A stretch of DNA of 64,000 bases from Rikenella sp031551865 (GTDB taxonomy: Bacteria; Bacteroidota; Bacteroidia; Bacteroidales; Rikenellaceae). The notes below the pieces were generated by a model, which ran no database searches, was not told the origin of the DNA, and saw nothing but the letters and a program-made list of their open reading frames with translations. Positions 16,885 to 29,828 of the stretch are shown here, piece by piece. Position numbers and translations under genes: made by a program. The DNA is taken from positions 148,595 to 212,594 of the forward strand of contig JAVBMY010000002.1 in assembly GCA_031551865.1 (NCBI GenBank), read 5' to 3'. Position 1 is the first letter of the stretch, and each line of letters begins with the position of its first letter.

Positions 16885-17289
16885 TAAGCCCTTTGGGTTT
16901 TTAGCCTCATATGCTACGTTGCACTGCGGACGACTTCGGGCAATCACATATTGCTATATGCTCCTGCCTCGTCACCTTGTGCGCCTTGCCTCTGAAGCTA
17001 AAAATTCCCAAATCGCACCCACAAAAGGTCTTTTTCCCAGACCTGTCGAAAAATAGGGAAGATCTCCGGTGCGGGGAAGAGTTGTACGCTCCATCTGTCG
17101 GGAAAGCTAAAAGCCCGAAGCGTACAAGAAACACCCCGGTCGACACCGTCCCAATATTAGCGCTACCCCGGGGCCGATCCCGTTTGCCGTCGAACATAGA
17201 ATCCGCGAAATAACGGATCTCGAACGCCTGCGAACCGTCTGAAAATCACCGTTCCGGTACATCTTTCAAAGCATACCAAGGAAAAGAAA

Positions 17290-20200
17290 ATGCCTACAAA
17301 AGCGCAGCAAAACCAACGAATCGACTTCGCAGCCTCGAACCTGCGGATGAGTTACCCCGACTTCCTCGAGGTGCAGCTCAAATCATTCAAGGATTTTTTC
17401 CAACTTGAGACCACGGCCGAAAACCGCCTCGACGAAGGACTTTATAAAGTCTTCATGGAAAATTTCCCCATCACCGACACCCGGAACAACTTCGTGCTGG
17501 AGTTCATCGACTACTACGTCGACCCGCCCAGATATTCCATCGATGAATGTCTGGAGCGCGGCCTCACCTACAGCGTCCCCCTGAAAGCCAAACTGAAACT
17601 CTACTGCACCGACCCCGAACACGAGGACTTCGATCCCGTGATCCAGGACGTATACTTCGGCGCAGTTCCTTATATGACTCCGCGCGGCACGTTCGTCATC
17701 AACGGCGCCGAACGCGTAATCGTGTCGCAGCTCCACCGCTCGCCCGGCGTATTCTTCGGACAGAGCCTGCACACCAACGGCACCAAACTCTACTCGGCCC
17801 GCATCATTCCCTTCAAAGGCTCGTGGATCGAGTTCGCCACCGACATCAACAGCGTGATGTACGCCTACATCGACCGCAAGAAAAAATTGCCCGTCACCAC
17901 GCTCCTGCGTGCCATCGGCTTCGAAAGCGATCGCCAGATCCTCGAAATCTTCGACCTGGCCGATGAGATCAAAGTCAACAAAGCCAACCTCAAGAAAGAG
18001 GTCGGCCGTACCCTCGCCGCCCGCGTGCTTAAGTCGTGGACCGAAGACTTTGTCGACGAAGACACCGGCGAAGTGGTGACCATCGAGCGCAACGAGATCA
18101 TCGTCGACCGCGAGACCGCCCTGACCGAAGAGCACATCGACCAGATCATCGACGCCGGCGAAAAAACCATCCTGCTCCACAAAGAACAGGCCTCGGCCAG
18201 CGATTTCTCCATAGTCTACAATACCCTGCAAAAGGATCCTTGTAACTCGGAAAAAGAAGCCGTCGTGTACATCTACCGCCAGCTGCGCAACTCCGAACCG
18301 CCGGATGAAGCCACCGCGCGCGACGTGATCGAGAAACTCTTCTTCTCCGACAAGCGCTACGACCTGGGCGACGTGGGCCGTTTCCGGATCAACAAGAAAC
18401 TTGAGCTCGACATCCCCACCGACGTCAAAGTGCTCACCCGCGAGGACATCATCGCCATCATCAAATACCTGATCCAGCTGATCAACTCGAAGACCGACGT
18501 CGACGACATCGACCACCTGTCGAACCGCCGCGTCCGCACCGTCGGCGAACAGCTCGCCGGGCAGTTCAGCGTGGGCTTCGCCCGCATGGCCCGTACCATC
18601 CGCGAGCGGATGAACGTGCGCGACAACGAAGTCTTCACCCCCGTCGACCTGATCAACGCCAAAACCCTGTCGAGCGTAATCAACTCGTTCTTCGGCACCA
18701 ACCAGCTCTCGCAGTTCATGGACCAGACCAACCCTCTGGCCGAAATGACCCACAAACGCCGCCTCTCAGCCCTCGGGCCCGGCGGTCTGAGCCGCGAGCG
18801 CGCCGGTTTCGAAGTGCGCGACGTGCACTACACCCACTACGGCCGCCTCTGCCCGATCGAAACCCCCGAAGGGCCCAACATCGGCCTTATCTCGTCGCTC
18901 TGCGTCTACGCCAAGATCAGCGATATGGGCTTCATCGAAACCCCCTACCGCGTCGTGACCGACGGTAAGGTCGACATCAGCAACGACAATATCAAATTCT
19001 ACTCGGCCGAAGAGGAAGAAGAACTCGTCGTGGCCCAGGCCAACGCCGCCGTGGGCAAAGACGGCACGCTGACCGACGAGCGCGTCAAATCGCGCCTGGG
19101 CGCCGACTTCCCCAGCGTATCGCCTGCCGACGTGCAACTGATGGACGTGGCCCCCAACCAGATCGCCTCGATCGCCGCCTCGCTCATCCCCTTCCTCGAA
19201 CACGACGACGCCAACCGCGCCCTCATGGGATCGAACATGATGCGCCAGGCTGTGCCTCTGGTGCGTTCCGACGCCCCCATCGTGGGTACCGGCCTCGAAG
19301 GCGAAGTGGTGGCCGACAGCCGCACCCAGGTTGTCGCCGAACGCGACGGCGAAGTGGTGTTCTCCGATTCGACCCAGATCCATATCCGCTACGACCGCAC
19401 CGACGACGAAAAATTCGTCAGCTTCGACTCGGACATCACGGTCTACCCCTTGCCCAAATACCGCAAGACCAACCAAAGCACCTCGATCACCCTTAAGCCT
19501 CTCGTGCGCAAGGGCGACCGCGTGAAACCCCGCCAGATCCTCACCGAAGGCTATTCGACCCAGCAAGGCGAACTCGCCCTGGGCCGCAACCTCAAAGTCG
19601 CCTTCATGCCCTGGCAGGGCTACAACTTCGAGGACGCCATCGTGATCTCGGAGCGCCTCGTGCGCGACGACGTATTCACCTCGGTGCACGTCGACGAATA
19701 CATCATGGAAGTGCGCGACACCAAACGCGGTGTCGAAGAGCTCACCAGCGACATCCCCAACGTCAGCGAGGAAGCCACCCGCGACCTTGACGAGAACGGG
19801 ATCGTACGTATCGGGGCCAACATCCAGCCCGGCGACATCCTGATCGGTAAGATCACTCCGAAAGGCGAATCCGACCCCTCGCCCGAAGAAAAGCTGCTCC
19901 GCGCCATCTTTGGCGACAAGGCCGGCGACGTGAAAGACGCCTCGCTCAAGGCCCAGCCCTCGCTCTTCGGCGTAGTAGTCGACAAGAAACTCTTCAGCCG
20001 CGCCGGTAAAGAGAGCGGAAAGAAAGCCAAGACCAGCGAGAAAACCCTCGTCGACCGGGCCGAAGCCGAATTCGCCAAACGCTCCGGCGAATTGCGCGAA
20101 CAACTGATCGCCAAGCTCTGGACTGTCGTGAGCGGCAAGACCTCGAACGGCGTGCAGGACTTCTTCGGCGTCGACGTGATCGCCAAAGGCAACAAATTCA

Positions 20201-21111
20201 CCCAGAAAGCCCTGGGCGAACTCGACTACCTGGCCATCAACCCCGCCAAGTGGACCGCCGACAAAGACAAGAACGAAATCATCAAAGCGCTCATCAACAA
20301 CTACATCATCAAGTACAAGGAGATGGACGCCGCCCTCAAGCGCGAGAAATACAACATCACCAACGGCGACGAACTGCCCGCGGGGATCATCCAGCTCGCT
20401 AAAGTATACATCGCCAAGAAACGCAAGCTCAAAGTGGGCGACAAGATGGCCGGGCGCCACGGTAACAAAGGCATCGTGGCCAAAGTCGTGCGCGACGAAG
20501 ACATGCCCTTCCTCGAAGACGGCTCGATCGTCGACATCGTGCTCAACCCCCTGGGCGTACCCTCGCGTATGAACCTCGGGCAGATCTACGAAACCGTGCT
20601 CGGATGGGCCGGCAAGGAACTCGGCCTGAAATTCTCGTCCCCGATCTTCGACGGCGCCACGCTCGACGAGATCAACGAATACGCAGGCAAAGCCAATATC
20701 CCGCACAGCGGCCGCACCTACCTCTACGACGGGGGAACCGGCGAACGCTTCCACCAGCCCGCCACGGTCGGCGTGATCTACATGCTCAAGCTCGGCCACA
20801 TGGTCGACGACAAGATGCACGCCCGTTCGATCGGCCCGTACTCGCTCATCACCCAGCAGCCGTTGGGCGGTAAGGCGCAGTTCGGGGGCCAGCGCTTCGG
20901 CGAGATGGAAGTTTGGGCGCTCGAAGCCTTCGGCGCCGCCAATATCCTGCAAGAGATCCTGACCATCAAGTCCGACGACGTCGTCGGCCGCGCCAAGGCC
21001 TACGAAGCCATCGTCAAGGGCGACAACATGCCCTCGGCCGGCATCCCCGAAGCCATGAACGTGCTCCTGCACGAACTGGGCGGCCTGGGCCTGAACGTCA
21101 AACTCGACTAG
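17290..21111 (+). CDS. rpoB: RNA polymerase subunit beta
   Basis: The 1273-residue catalytic subunit is complete from MPTKAQQNQRIDF to GLGLNVKLD. The rifampicin pocket region reads LSQFMDQTNPLAEMTHKRR and LSALGPGGLSRERAG with the drug-sensitive residues in place. The flap, the active-site region (GYNFEDAIVISERL, KMAGRHGNKGIVAK) and the C-terminal clamp part (GGKAQFGGQRFGEMEVWALE) are all recognisable. A spacer of 272 bases separates it from rpoC, longer than in many bacteria. Confidence 0.98.
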   Translation: MPTKAQQNQRIDFAASNLRMSYPDFLEVQLKSFKDFFQLETTAENRLDEGLYKVFMENFPITDTRNNFVLEFIDYYVDPPRYSIDECLERGLTYSVPLKAKLKLYCTDPEHEDFDPVIQDVYFGAVPYMTPRGTFVINGAERVIVSQLHRSPGVFFGQSLHTNGTKLYSARIIPFKGSWIEFATDINSVMYAYIDRKKKLPVTTLLRAIGFESDRQILEIFDLADEIKVNKANLKKEVGRTLAARVLKSWTEDFVDEDTGEVVTIERNEIIVDRETALTEEHIDQIIDAGEKTILLHKEQASASDFSIVYNTLQKDPCNSEKEAVVYIYRQLRNSEPPDEATARDVIEKLFFSDKRYDLGDVGRFRINKKLELDIPTDVKVLTREDIIAIIKYLIQLINSKTDVDDIDHLSNRRVRTVGEQLAGQFSVGFARMARTIRERMNVRDNEVFTPVDLINAKTLSSVINSFFGTNQLSQFMDQTNPLAEMTHKRRLSALGPGGLSRERAGFEVRDVHYTHYGRLCPIETPEGPNIGLISSLCVYAKISDMGFIETPYRVVTDGKVDISNDNIKFYSAEEEEELVVAQANAAVGKDGTLTDERVKSRLGADFPSVSPADVQLMDVAPNQIASIAASLIPFLEHDDANRALMGSNMMRQAVPLVRSDAPIVGTGLEGEVVADSRTQVVAERDGEVVFSDSTQIHIRYDRTDDEKFVSFDSDITVYPLPKYRKTNQSTSITLKPLVRKGDRVKPRQILTEGYSTQQGELALGRNLKVAFMPWQGYNFEDAIVISERLVRDDVFTSVHVDEYIMEVRDTKRGVEELTSDIPNVSEEATRDLDENGIVRIGANIQPGDILIGKITPKGESDPSPEEKLLRAIFGDKAGDVKDASLKAQPSLFGVVVDKKLFSRAGKESGKKAKTSEKTLVDRAEAEFAKRSGELREQLIAKLWTVVSGKTSNGVQDFFGVDVIAKGNKFTQKALGELDYLAINPAKWTADKDKNEIIKALINNYIIKYKEMDAALKREKYNITNGDELPAGIIQLAKVYIAKKRKLKVGDKMAGRHGNKGIVAKVVRDEDMPFLEDGSIVDIVLNPLGVPSRMNLGQIYETVLGWAGKELGLKFSSPIFDGATLDEINEYAGKANIPHSGRTYLYDGGTGERFHQPATVGVIYMLKLGHMVDDKMHARSIGPYSLITQQPLGGKAQFGGQRFGEMEVWALEAFGAANILQEILTIKSDDVVGRAKAYEAIVKGDNMPSAGIPEAMNVLLHELGGLGLNVKLD

Positions 21112-21383
21112 GTGTGCCTGATCAAGATAACGGAAAGGGTAGTAACACCCCCCACGACCTTGATCTCCCCCCCCTCTCCTCCCACCCCAGCTTTCGCTTT
21201 CGGGGAACGGAGGTATCAACTCCTAAGACGCTTCGCACCGCAGGGAGCATGGCGACCGAGGAGCACCGCGGCTTAGGAGGCAAAGCCTCTGAAACCCGCC
21301 CAAACAAAGAAAAAACAAAAAGACAGAAAGCTGTTTCCTGAACAATCACATTTTTCAGAAACAGCTTACAAAAGACCACTCAC
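21112..21383 (+). other. structured rpoB-rpoC spacer
   Basis: The 272-base spacer contains an inverted pair CTCCTAAG (21220-21227)/CTTAGGAG (21272-21279) with further pairing inside, and a perfect 10-bp hairpin AAGCTGTTTC (21328-21337)/GAAACAGCTT (21358-21367) that ends 16 bases before the rpoC start. The second could affect rpoC translation. I see no promoter match and no gene. Confidence 0.5.
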
Positions 21384-25619
<4,236 letters not shown>

Positions 25620-25636
25620 CTTCCTCTATACGTTGA

Positions 25637-25680
25637 AAAAGCGCCTGGCCGGAACTCCCGGACAGGCGCTTTTCTTTTCG
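25637..25680 (+). terminator. intrinsic terminator of rpoBC
   Basis: Arms 25637-25647 and 25663-25673 pair as AAAAGCGCCTG with CAGGCGCTTTT, followed by CTTTTC. It lies 18 bases after the rpoC stop. Confidence 0.85.
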
Positions 25681-25682
25681 TG

Positions 25683-25780
25683 TCATCCCGAGCGAAGCCG
25701 AGAGATATGGAAGCGAAAGTTGTAAAGAAGTCGTTCTGCGCAAGCATTTCAACCAGGTCCCTCGGCTTCGCTCGGGATGA
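25683..25780. repeat. interspersed palindrome, CATCCCGAGC family
   Basis: Arms 25683-25702 and 25761-25780 are a perfect 20-bp inverted repeat (TCATCCCGAGCGAAGCCGAG and its complement) around 58 bases. A second member with changed arms lies at 32766-32873. It fills the space between the rpoC terminator and the end of the next gene. Confidence 0.8.
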
Positions 25781-25786
25781 TCATGT

Positions 25787-26850
25787 TTATTGTACGGGAG
25801 CAGGGGCGAGAAAAACCGAATGGGCTTCGCCGAACAACGTCCCGCTGGCCCCGGCGCTTGTCATGGGCATAGCGGTGCCGTTCTTCCAGCACATGACCAG
25901 GCATTCTCCCTCGGCGTTGTGTTTGGAACCCACGACATAGACATCGTTCCCTGATACTGCGATCGAATATGTCCAAGACTCCGTGGGGCCGTTCTTGAGC
26001 CTGAACAGCTCGCCGTTCTTCCAATAACAGGCCATTTCGTACCCACCGCCCAAACCGTACGATCCGCAAGCGAAGACGTTTCCGCCCGCTACCCTGACTC
26101 CGGAAGTACTCCCCTCTGCGGGACTTTGTCCGATGATTTGCCGTTGGCCGTTCTTCCAGTAGGAGGCAAGCCAGTCGTTGTCTTCGGCATTCCAAGCGCC
26201 CGCTATGTATACATTCCCACTGCGGACGTACAGGGAACCGGCACTCTCCATCGGCCTGACGTCGGTCAGGGTCGTGGGGGACCCGTTTTTCCAATACGTG
26301 AGCAGATCATTACCCATTCCATCGACATCTTTATATCCGCCCACGTAGACATCGTTGCCCTCGACGAAAATCGAGAAGGCCTCGGCTTTGCGTGTGCCAT
26401 CGGTCAGCCTGACCATAGTTCCGTTCTTCCAGTACACGGCCATAGGGTAGCCGTTCCCGCCACATAGACATCGGTACCCGAAACGAACACGGCTTTGGCT
26501 TCGGACCAGCCGGCCGCATCGACCAGCCTGACCGCCTGCCCATTTTTCCAATAGACGGCATACATGATGTCCCTGACCTGGTCGACTGCCTCGCCGGCCA
26601 CATAGATATCACCGTTGGCCACAAAAATTCCATAGGCTTGCGACAGGTCGGTACCCAGCGTGACCGGTTCGCCGTCTTTCCAATAGGTGGCGATGGGGGT
26701 CGAATTGTTGTTGGTTTCGTACTCGAATCCGGCCACGTACACATTCACAGGCCCGGTATATGGCGGATCGCCTTTGTCTTTGGAGCATCCGGCACACAGT
26801 AGGGCGGCGGCCATAACGGCGATGGGGGTCAGCATCAATGTTTTTTTCAT
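25787..26850 (-). pseudogene. seven-repeat YWKNG lipoprotein, frameshifted
   Basis: The N-terminal part (26850 to about 26459) has a lipoprotein signal with lipobox LCAGC, and the rest continues in another frame to the stop at 25787. Together they contain seven repeats of about 45-50 residues, each with a DIYVAG/DVYVGG-like strand and a YWKNG or CWKNG turn followed by a hydrophobic strand, which suggests a seven-bladed beta-propeller on the cell surface. The frames join at the CCC at 26456-26458: one extra G on the coding strand would restore VAGNGYPMAVYWKNG across the join. Function is unknown. It is either a recent pseudogene or a one-base sequence error. Confidence 0.78.
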
Positions 26851-26963
26851 AGGTTGGTTGGGTTGAGGTTAGACATGAAGGTTGCCGGATTCATGTAAGG
26901 GAAGACTGCTGGAGCGGTTACCCGGAGGGGCTCGATTGCCCGCACGGGTTTTTCAGGAGGGTG

Positions 26964-27986
26964 TCAATTCTTTCGGCCGGTGACATGGTCGGCGTAGGCA
27001 CACAGCGCGTCGCGCACGTCCGAGGCCGGATACGTCTCCAGGATGGCCAGCGCCCCCTCGTGATAGCCCGACATCACCTGCACGGAATATTCCACACCGC
27101 CGCTGGCCGCTACAAAATCATGCAACCACCCGACCGACTTCCCTGCCGAGCGCACCGCGGAGCAGGCGCGGCGGATGTGCTTGCGGGCTTCGCGGCGGGT
27201 GGCGGGATCGGCAGTCTCGCGGAGCGCGTAGATCAGCGGCAGGGTGAGTTTTCCCTCGCGCAGGTCATTGCCGGTGGCTTTGCCGGTCGATACGGCTCGT
27301 TCGCTGTGGCCGTTGCTGTGCGAGAGGCTTCCGTCGAAGCCGTAGTCGAGCAGGTCGTCCTTGATCTGGAAGGCCAGGCCGAGCAATTCGCCGAAGCGCC
27401 GCATGGCGGCTATTTGTGCGTCGCCGGCCCCGCTTTCCGCGGCGCCGCATTCGGCCGCCGAGGCCAGCAGGGCCGCCGTTTTGTCGCGGATGATGTCGGT
27501 GTAGATCGCTTCGGTGGTATCCTGCGTGTGTGCGTACTCCATCTGCATCAGTTCGCCGCTCACGATGCGCTCGATGGCGCCGGTAGCCGATACGATCGAA
27601 GCGAACGATTGCTTGCCCGAGGCGTGGGCCAGCCCTTTCGAGAAAAGATAGTCGCCCAGCAGGACGGCCCCCTTCGAGCGGATCAGCGCGCCGGGTGTCC
27701 ACTGACCCCGGCGGACGTAGGCCTCGTCGATCACGTCGTCGTGCACGAGGGTCGACCAGTGCACCATCTCGACCAGCACGGCGGCGGCCATCGCGCGCTC
27801 ATTCACCTGCGGGGCGTGGAGCCGGGCAGTGAGCAGGGTCAACAACGGACGCATCTGCTTGCCGCCGCTGCGGAGCAGATTGCGTGTGATGGGTTTCAGG
27901 AATGCCGATTCCGATACGACCACTTCGCCCAACAGGCGGCGGAACGCTTCGAACTCAGCCTCGACGGGTGCGGTGATGGCTTTCAA
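26964..27986 (-). CDS. ispB: polyprenyl diphosphate synthase (octaprenyl-type)
   Basis: The 340-residue trans-prenyltransferase builds the long isoprenoid chain of menaquinone from farnesyl diphosphate and isopentenyl diphosphate. The first aspartate-rich motif is LVHDDVIDEA and the second FQIKDDLLDY, with the GGKQMRP and GDYLFSKG blocks between or before. The residues just before the first motif are bulky, consistent with a long chain product, but the exact length cannot be read. It is cytoplasmic and stands alone, with repeat sequence upstream. Confidence 0.88.
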   Translation of the reverse strand: MKAITAPVEAEFEAFRRLLGEVVVSESAFLKPITRNLLRSGGKQMRPLLTLLTARLHAPQVNERAMAAAVLVEMVHWSTLVHDDVIDEAYVRRGQWTPGALIRSKGAVLLGDYLFSKGLAHASGKQSFASIVSATGAIERIVSGELMQMEYAHTQDTTEAIYTDIIRDKTAALLASAAECGAAESGAGDAQIAAMRRFGELLGLAFQIKDDLLDYGFDGSLSHSNGHSERAVSTGKATGNDLREGKLTLPLIYALRETADPATRREARKHIRRACSAVRSAGKSVGWLHDFVAASGGVEYSVQVMSGYHEGALAILETYPASDVRDALCAYADHVTGRKN

Positions 27987-28086
27987 AGTGTGTGAAAAAT
28001 GGAGATGGTTTAGTAATTGATTCGACCCGGAGCCTATCCCGTGAGGCGAGTTGAGTCCACTTTATGGCTTCTTGCTACTGCTTATT

Positions 28087-28140
28087 CGGCAATTCGAACA
28101 AGCCTGATGTTCCTCATTTCGGTCGCCGGTCGTGCCTCGG
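28087..28140 (+). repeat. interspersed repeat, CGGCAATTCGA family
   Basis: CGGCAATTCGAACAAG at 28087-28102 is followed by a GATG..CCTC..TTCGGTCGCCGG segment and GGCACCG. Matching copies lie at 43663-43735 (minus) and 48266-48330. It occupies part of the 207-base spacer between pyrE and ispB, which has no gene. Confidence 0.65.
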
Positions 28141-28193
28141 CACCGGGGTCACGGGCTGCAAACCCGGGTATATCCGAGAGAGGAGGGGCTCGT

Positions 28194-28823
28194 TTATTTT
28201 TTCCAGTTGGCGGGATCCTGGCGCCATTCACGGAGGGTTTCGAGCTCCGAGGCCGGCACGTAACTTTCTTGTTGCGCCAATTCGATCAGCGTATTGTAGT
28301 TGCTGAGCGTGTCCAGCGTGACGCGGGCGGCGGCGAAGTTCTCGGAGGCCGTGGGGAATCCGTACGTGAAAATCGCCACCATGCCCATCACCTCACACCC
28401 GGCTTCGCGCAGGGCCTCGACAGCGGCCAGCGAACTGCCTCCGGTCGAGATCAGGTCTTCGACCACGACCACCTTGGCGCCCGGGTGGTATTCACCCTCG
28501 ATTTGGTTCGACAGGCCGTGTCCTTTGGGGGCCGAGCGGATGTAAATGAACGGCTTGCCGAGCAGTTCGGCGGCCAGCACCCCCCACGCGATGGCTCCGG
28601 TGGCCACCCCGGCGATGATGTCGCAGCCGGCATATTTCTGTTCGATCACGGCGGCGAAGGCGTCGCTCACGGCGCGGCGGGCCGACGGGTGGGAGAGGGC
28701 TTTGCGGTTGTCGCAGTAGATGGGCGAATGCCACCCCGATGCCCAGGTGAAAGGACTTGCGGGGCTGAGTTTTATTGCCTTAATTTGTAGAAGCGTCTGT
28801 GCGATCTTTTGTTCGATGTTCAT
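28194..28823 (-). CDS. pyrE: orotate phosphoribosyltransferase
   Basis: The enzyme joins orotate and PRPP to orotidine 5'-phosphate in pyrimidine synthesis. The start at 28823 gives MNIEQKIAQTLLQIKAIKL and a normal length of 209 residues; a longer open frame upstream overlaps the divergent NUDIX gene and is rejected. The PRPP-binding loop reads VVVVEDLISTGGSS, with SGWHSPIYCDNRK near the N-terminus and the catalytic loop around RSAPKGHGLSNQIEG. The NUDIX gene starts 16 bases away on the other strand. Confidence 0.95.
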   Translation of the reverse strand: MNIEQKIAQTLLQIKAIKLSPASPFTWASGWHSPIYCDNRKALSHPSARRAVSDAFAAVIEQKYAGCDIIAGVATGAIAWGVLAAELLGKPFIYIRSAPKGHGLSNQIEGEYHPGAKVVVVEDLISTGGSSLAAVEALREAGCEVMGMVAIFTYGFPTASENFAAARVTLDTLSNYNTLIELAQQESYVPASELETLREWRQDPANWKK

Positions 28824-28839
28824 TTTAAGTAGGTGAGGG

Positions 28840-29514
28840 ATGAAAAAAGTATATTTCCAGGATAATCTGATCGCCTTTTGCGGCGATTGCGGGCCTGCAG
28901 GGCTTGAAGAGATCCCGCATGGCGGCGGCAGGGCGGTGACCCTCGACGCCGAAGCGCTGGCGCTCGAAAGCCATGCGGCGCTTAGCATAACAAAATTGCG
29001 GAGAAAATTCGAGAACGCCAAATCGCTGACCTTCCTTTCGCCCAGCGAAGAGGCATCGGAGCGGCTCTTTGCCCGGTTTGTCGAGCAGTTCACGCTGATC
29101 GACGCCGGAGGCGGGGTGGTGCGGTCGCCGCGCGGCGAATTGCTGATGATCCACCGCAAAGGCCGCTGGGACTTGCCCAAAGGCAAGATGGAGTGCGGCG
29201 AACAGATCGGTTCTTGCGCCCTGCGCGAAGTCGAAGAGGAGTGCGGGATCGGACAGTTAGCCCTGGGGTCGCTCCTGACCCAGACCTATCATATCTATTC
29301 GATGGCCGAATACCCCGGCGGCAATCCCGACCGCTGGATACTCAAGCGTACCTGGTGGTTCGCCATGGAGGGCGACGGCTCGCTTTCGCCCCAGTCCGAA
29401 GAGGGCATCGAGCAGGCGGTGTGGGTGCCTTCCGAAGGCATTGCCGAACGGGCGGCTGCCAGTTACGCCACGGTGCGTGATGTGTTGCAGGCGGCGGGTG
29501 TTTTCAAAGGGTAA
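28840..29514 (+). CDS. NUDIX hydrolase with N-terminal extension
   Basis: The 224-residue protein has a NUDIX domain in its C-terminal half, with the box GKMECGEQIG...REVEEECGI complete, preceded by an N-terminal domain of about 90 residues (MKKVYFQDNLIAF...FVEQFTLIDAGGG). This two-part form is common in Bacteroidetes. NUDIX enzymes cleave nucleoside diphosphates linked to another group; the substrate is unknown. It starts 16 bases from the pyrE start on the other strand, so the two genes must have promoters inside each other's coding or leader sequence. Confidence 0.85.
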   Translation: MKKVYFQDNLIAFCGDCGPAGLEEIPHGGGRAVTLDAEALALESHAALSITKLRRKFENAKSLTFLSPSEEASERLFARFVEQFTLIDAGGGVVRSPRGELLMIHRKGRWDLPKGKMECGEQIGSCALREVEEECGIGQLALGSLLTQTYHIYSMAEYPGGNPDRWILKRTWWFAMEGDGSLSPQSEEGIEQAVWVPSEGIAERAAASYATVRDVLQAAGVFKG

Positions 29515-29828
29515 TTCCGGCGGCCTGCCGTTAGGCAGGCCTGCCTTTCTTGCGCGTCAGCCATAGCCCCCCCCGAGCGTACAAAGTGCGCTGGGAGTGG
29601 CCGTTTCTTCCTTGCAGATTTTTCCGGACAAACGACCTTTGTCTGTCAAATCGCCCCGAGCCCCACTTCTTTGGGCACAGGCTAAGGAACAATTCAGCAC
29701 CACAATCGGATGTTTCAACTGCCTATTCAATCCAATCCGGGGCTCTGCCGTACCAAATCCTCCAAAATTACTTACCTTCGTAGAGTGCCTCTATCACAGA
29801 GGCCCGGTTTTTGATAGCTTCCAGAGAT
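29515..29828 (+). promoter_or_regulatory. spacer with NUDIX terminator and porX leader
   Basis: The hairpin GCCTGCC (29523-29529)/GGCAGGC (29534-29540) with loop GTTA, followed by CTGCCTTTCTT, is a likely terminator of the NUDIX gene. Near the other end, TTACCTTCG around 29771-29779 is one base from the -7 box, and a GCCTC/GAGGC hairpin followed by a T run lies in the leader just before porX. No gene is seen between. Confidence 0.45.

Noticed and set aside
18766..21219. 817-codon open frame antisense to rpoB
   Set aside because: It mirrors the codon bias of rpoB in GC-rich DNA, is rich in valine, histidine and glycine, and has no domain. The similar long antisense frames at 2936-4414, 17383-18753, 22929-25094 and 29832-31334 are rejected for the same reason.
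28824..29186. N-terminal extension of pyrE
   Set aside because: It would overlap the NUDIX gene on the other strand and lengthen a 209-residue enzyme to 330 residues without matching sequence.
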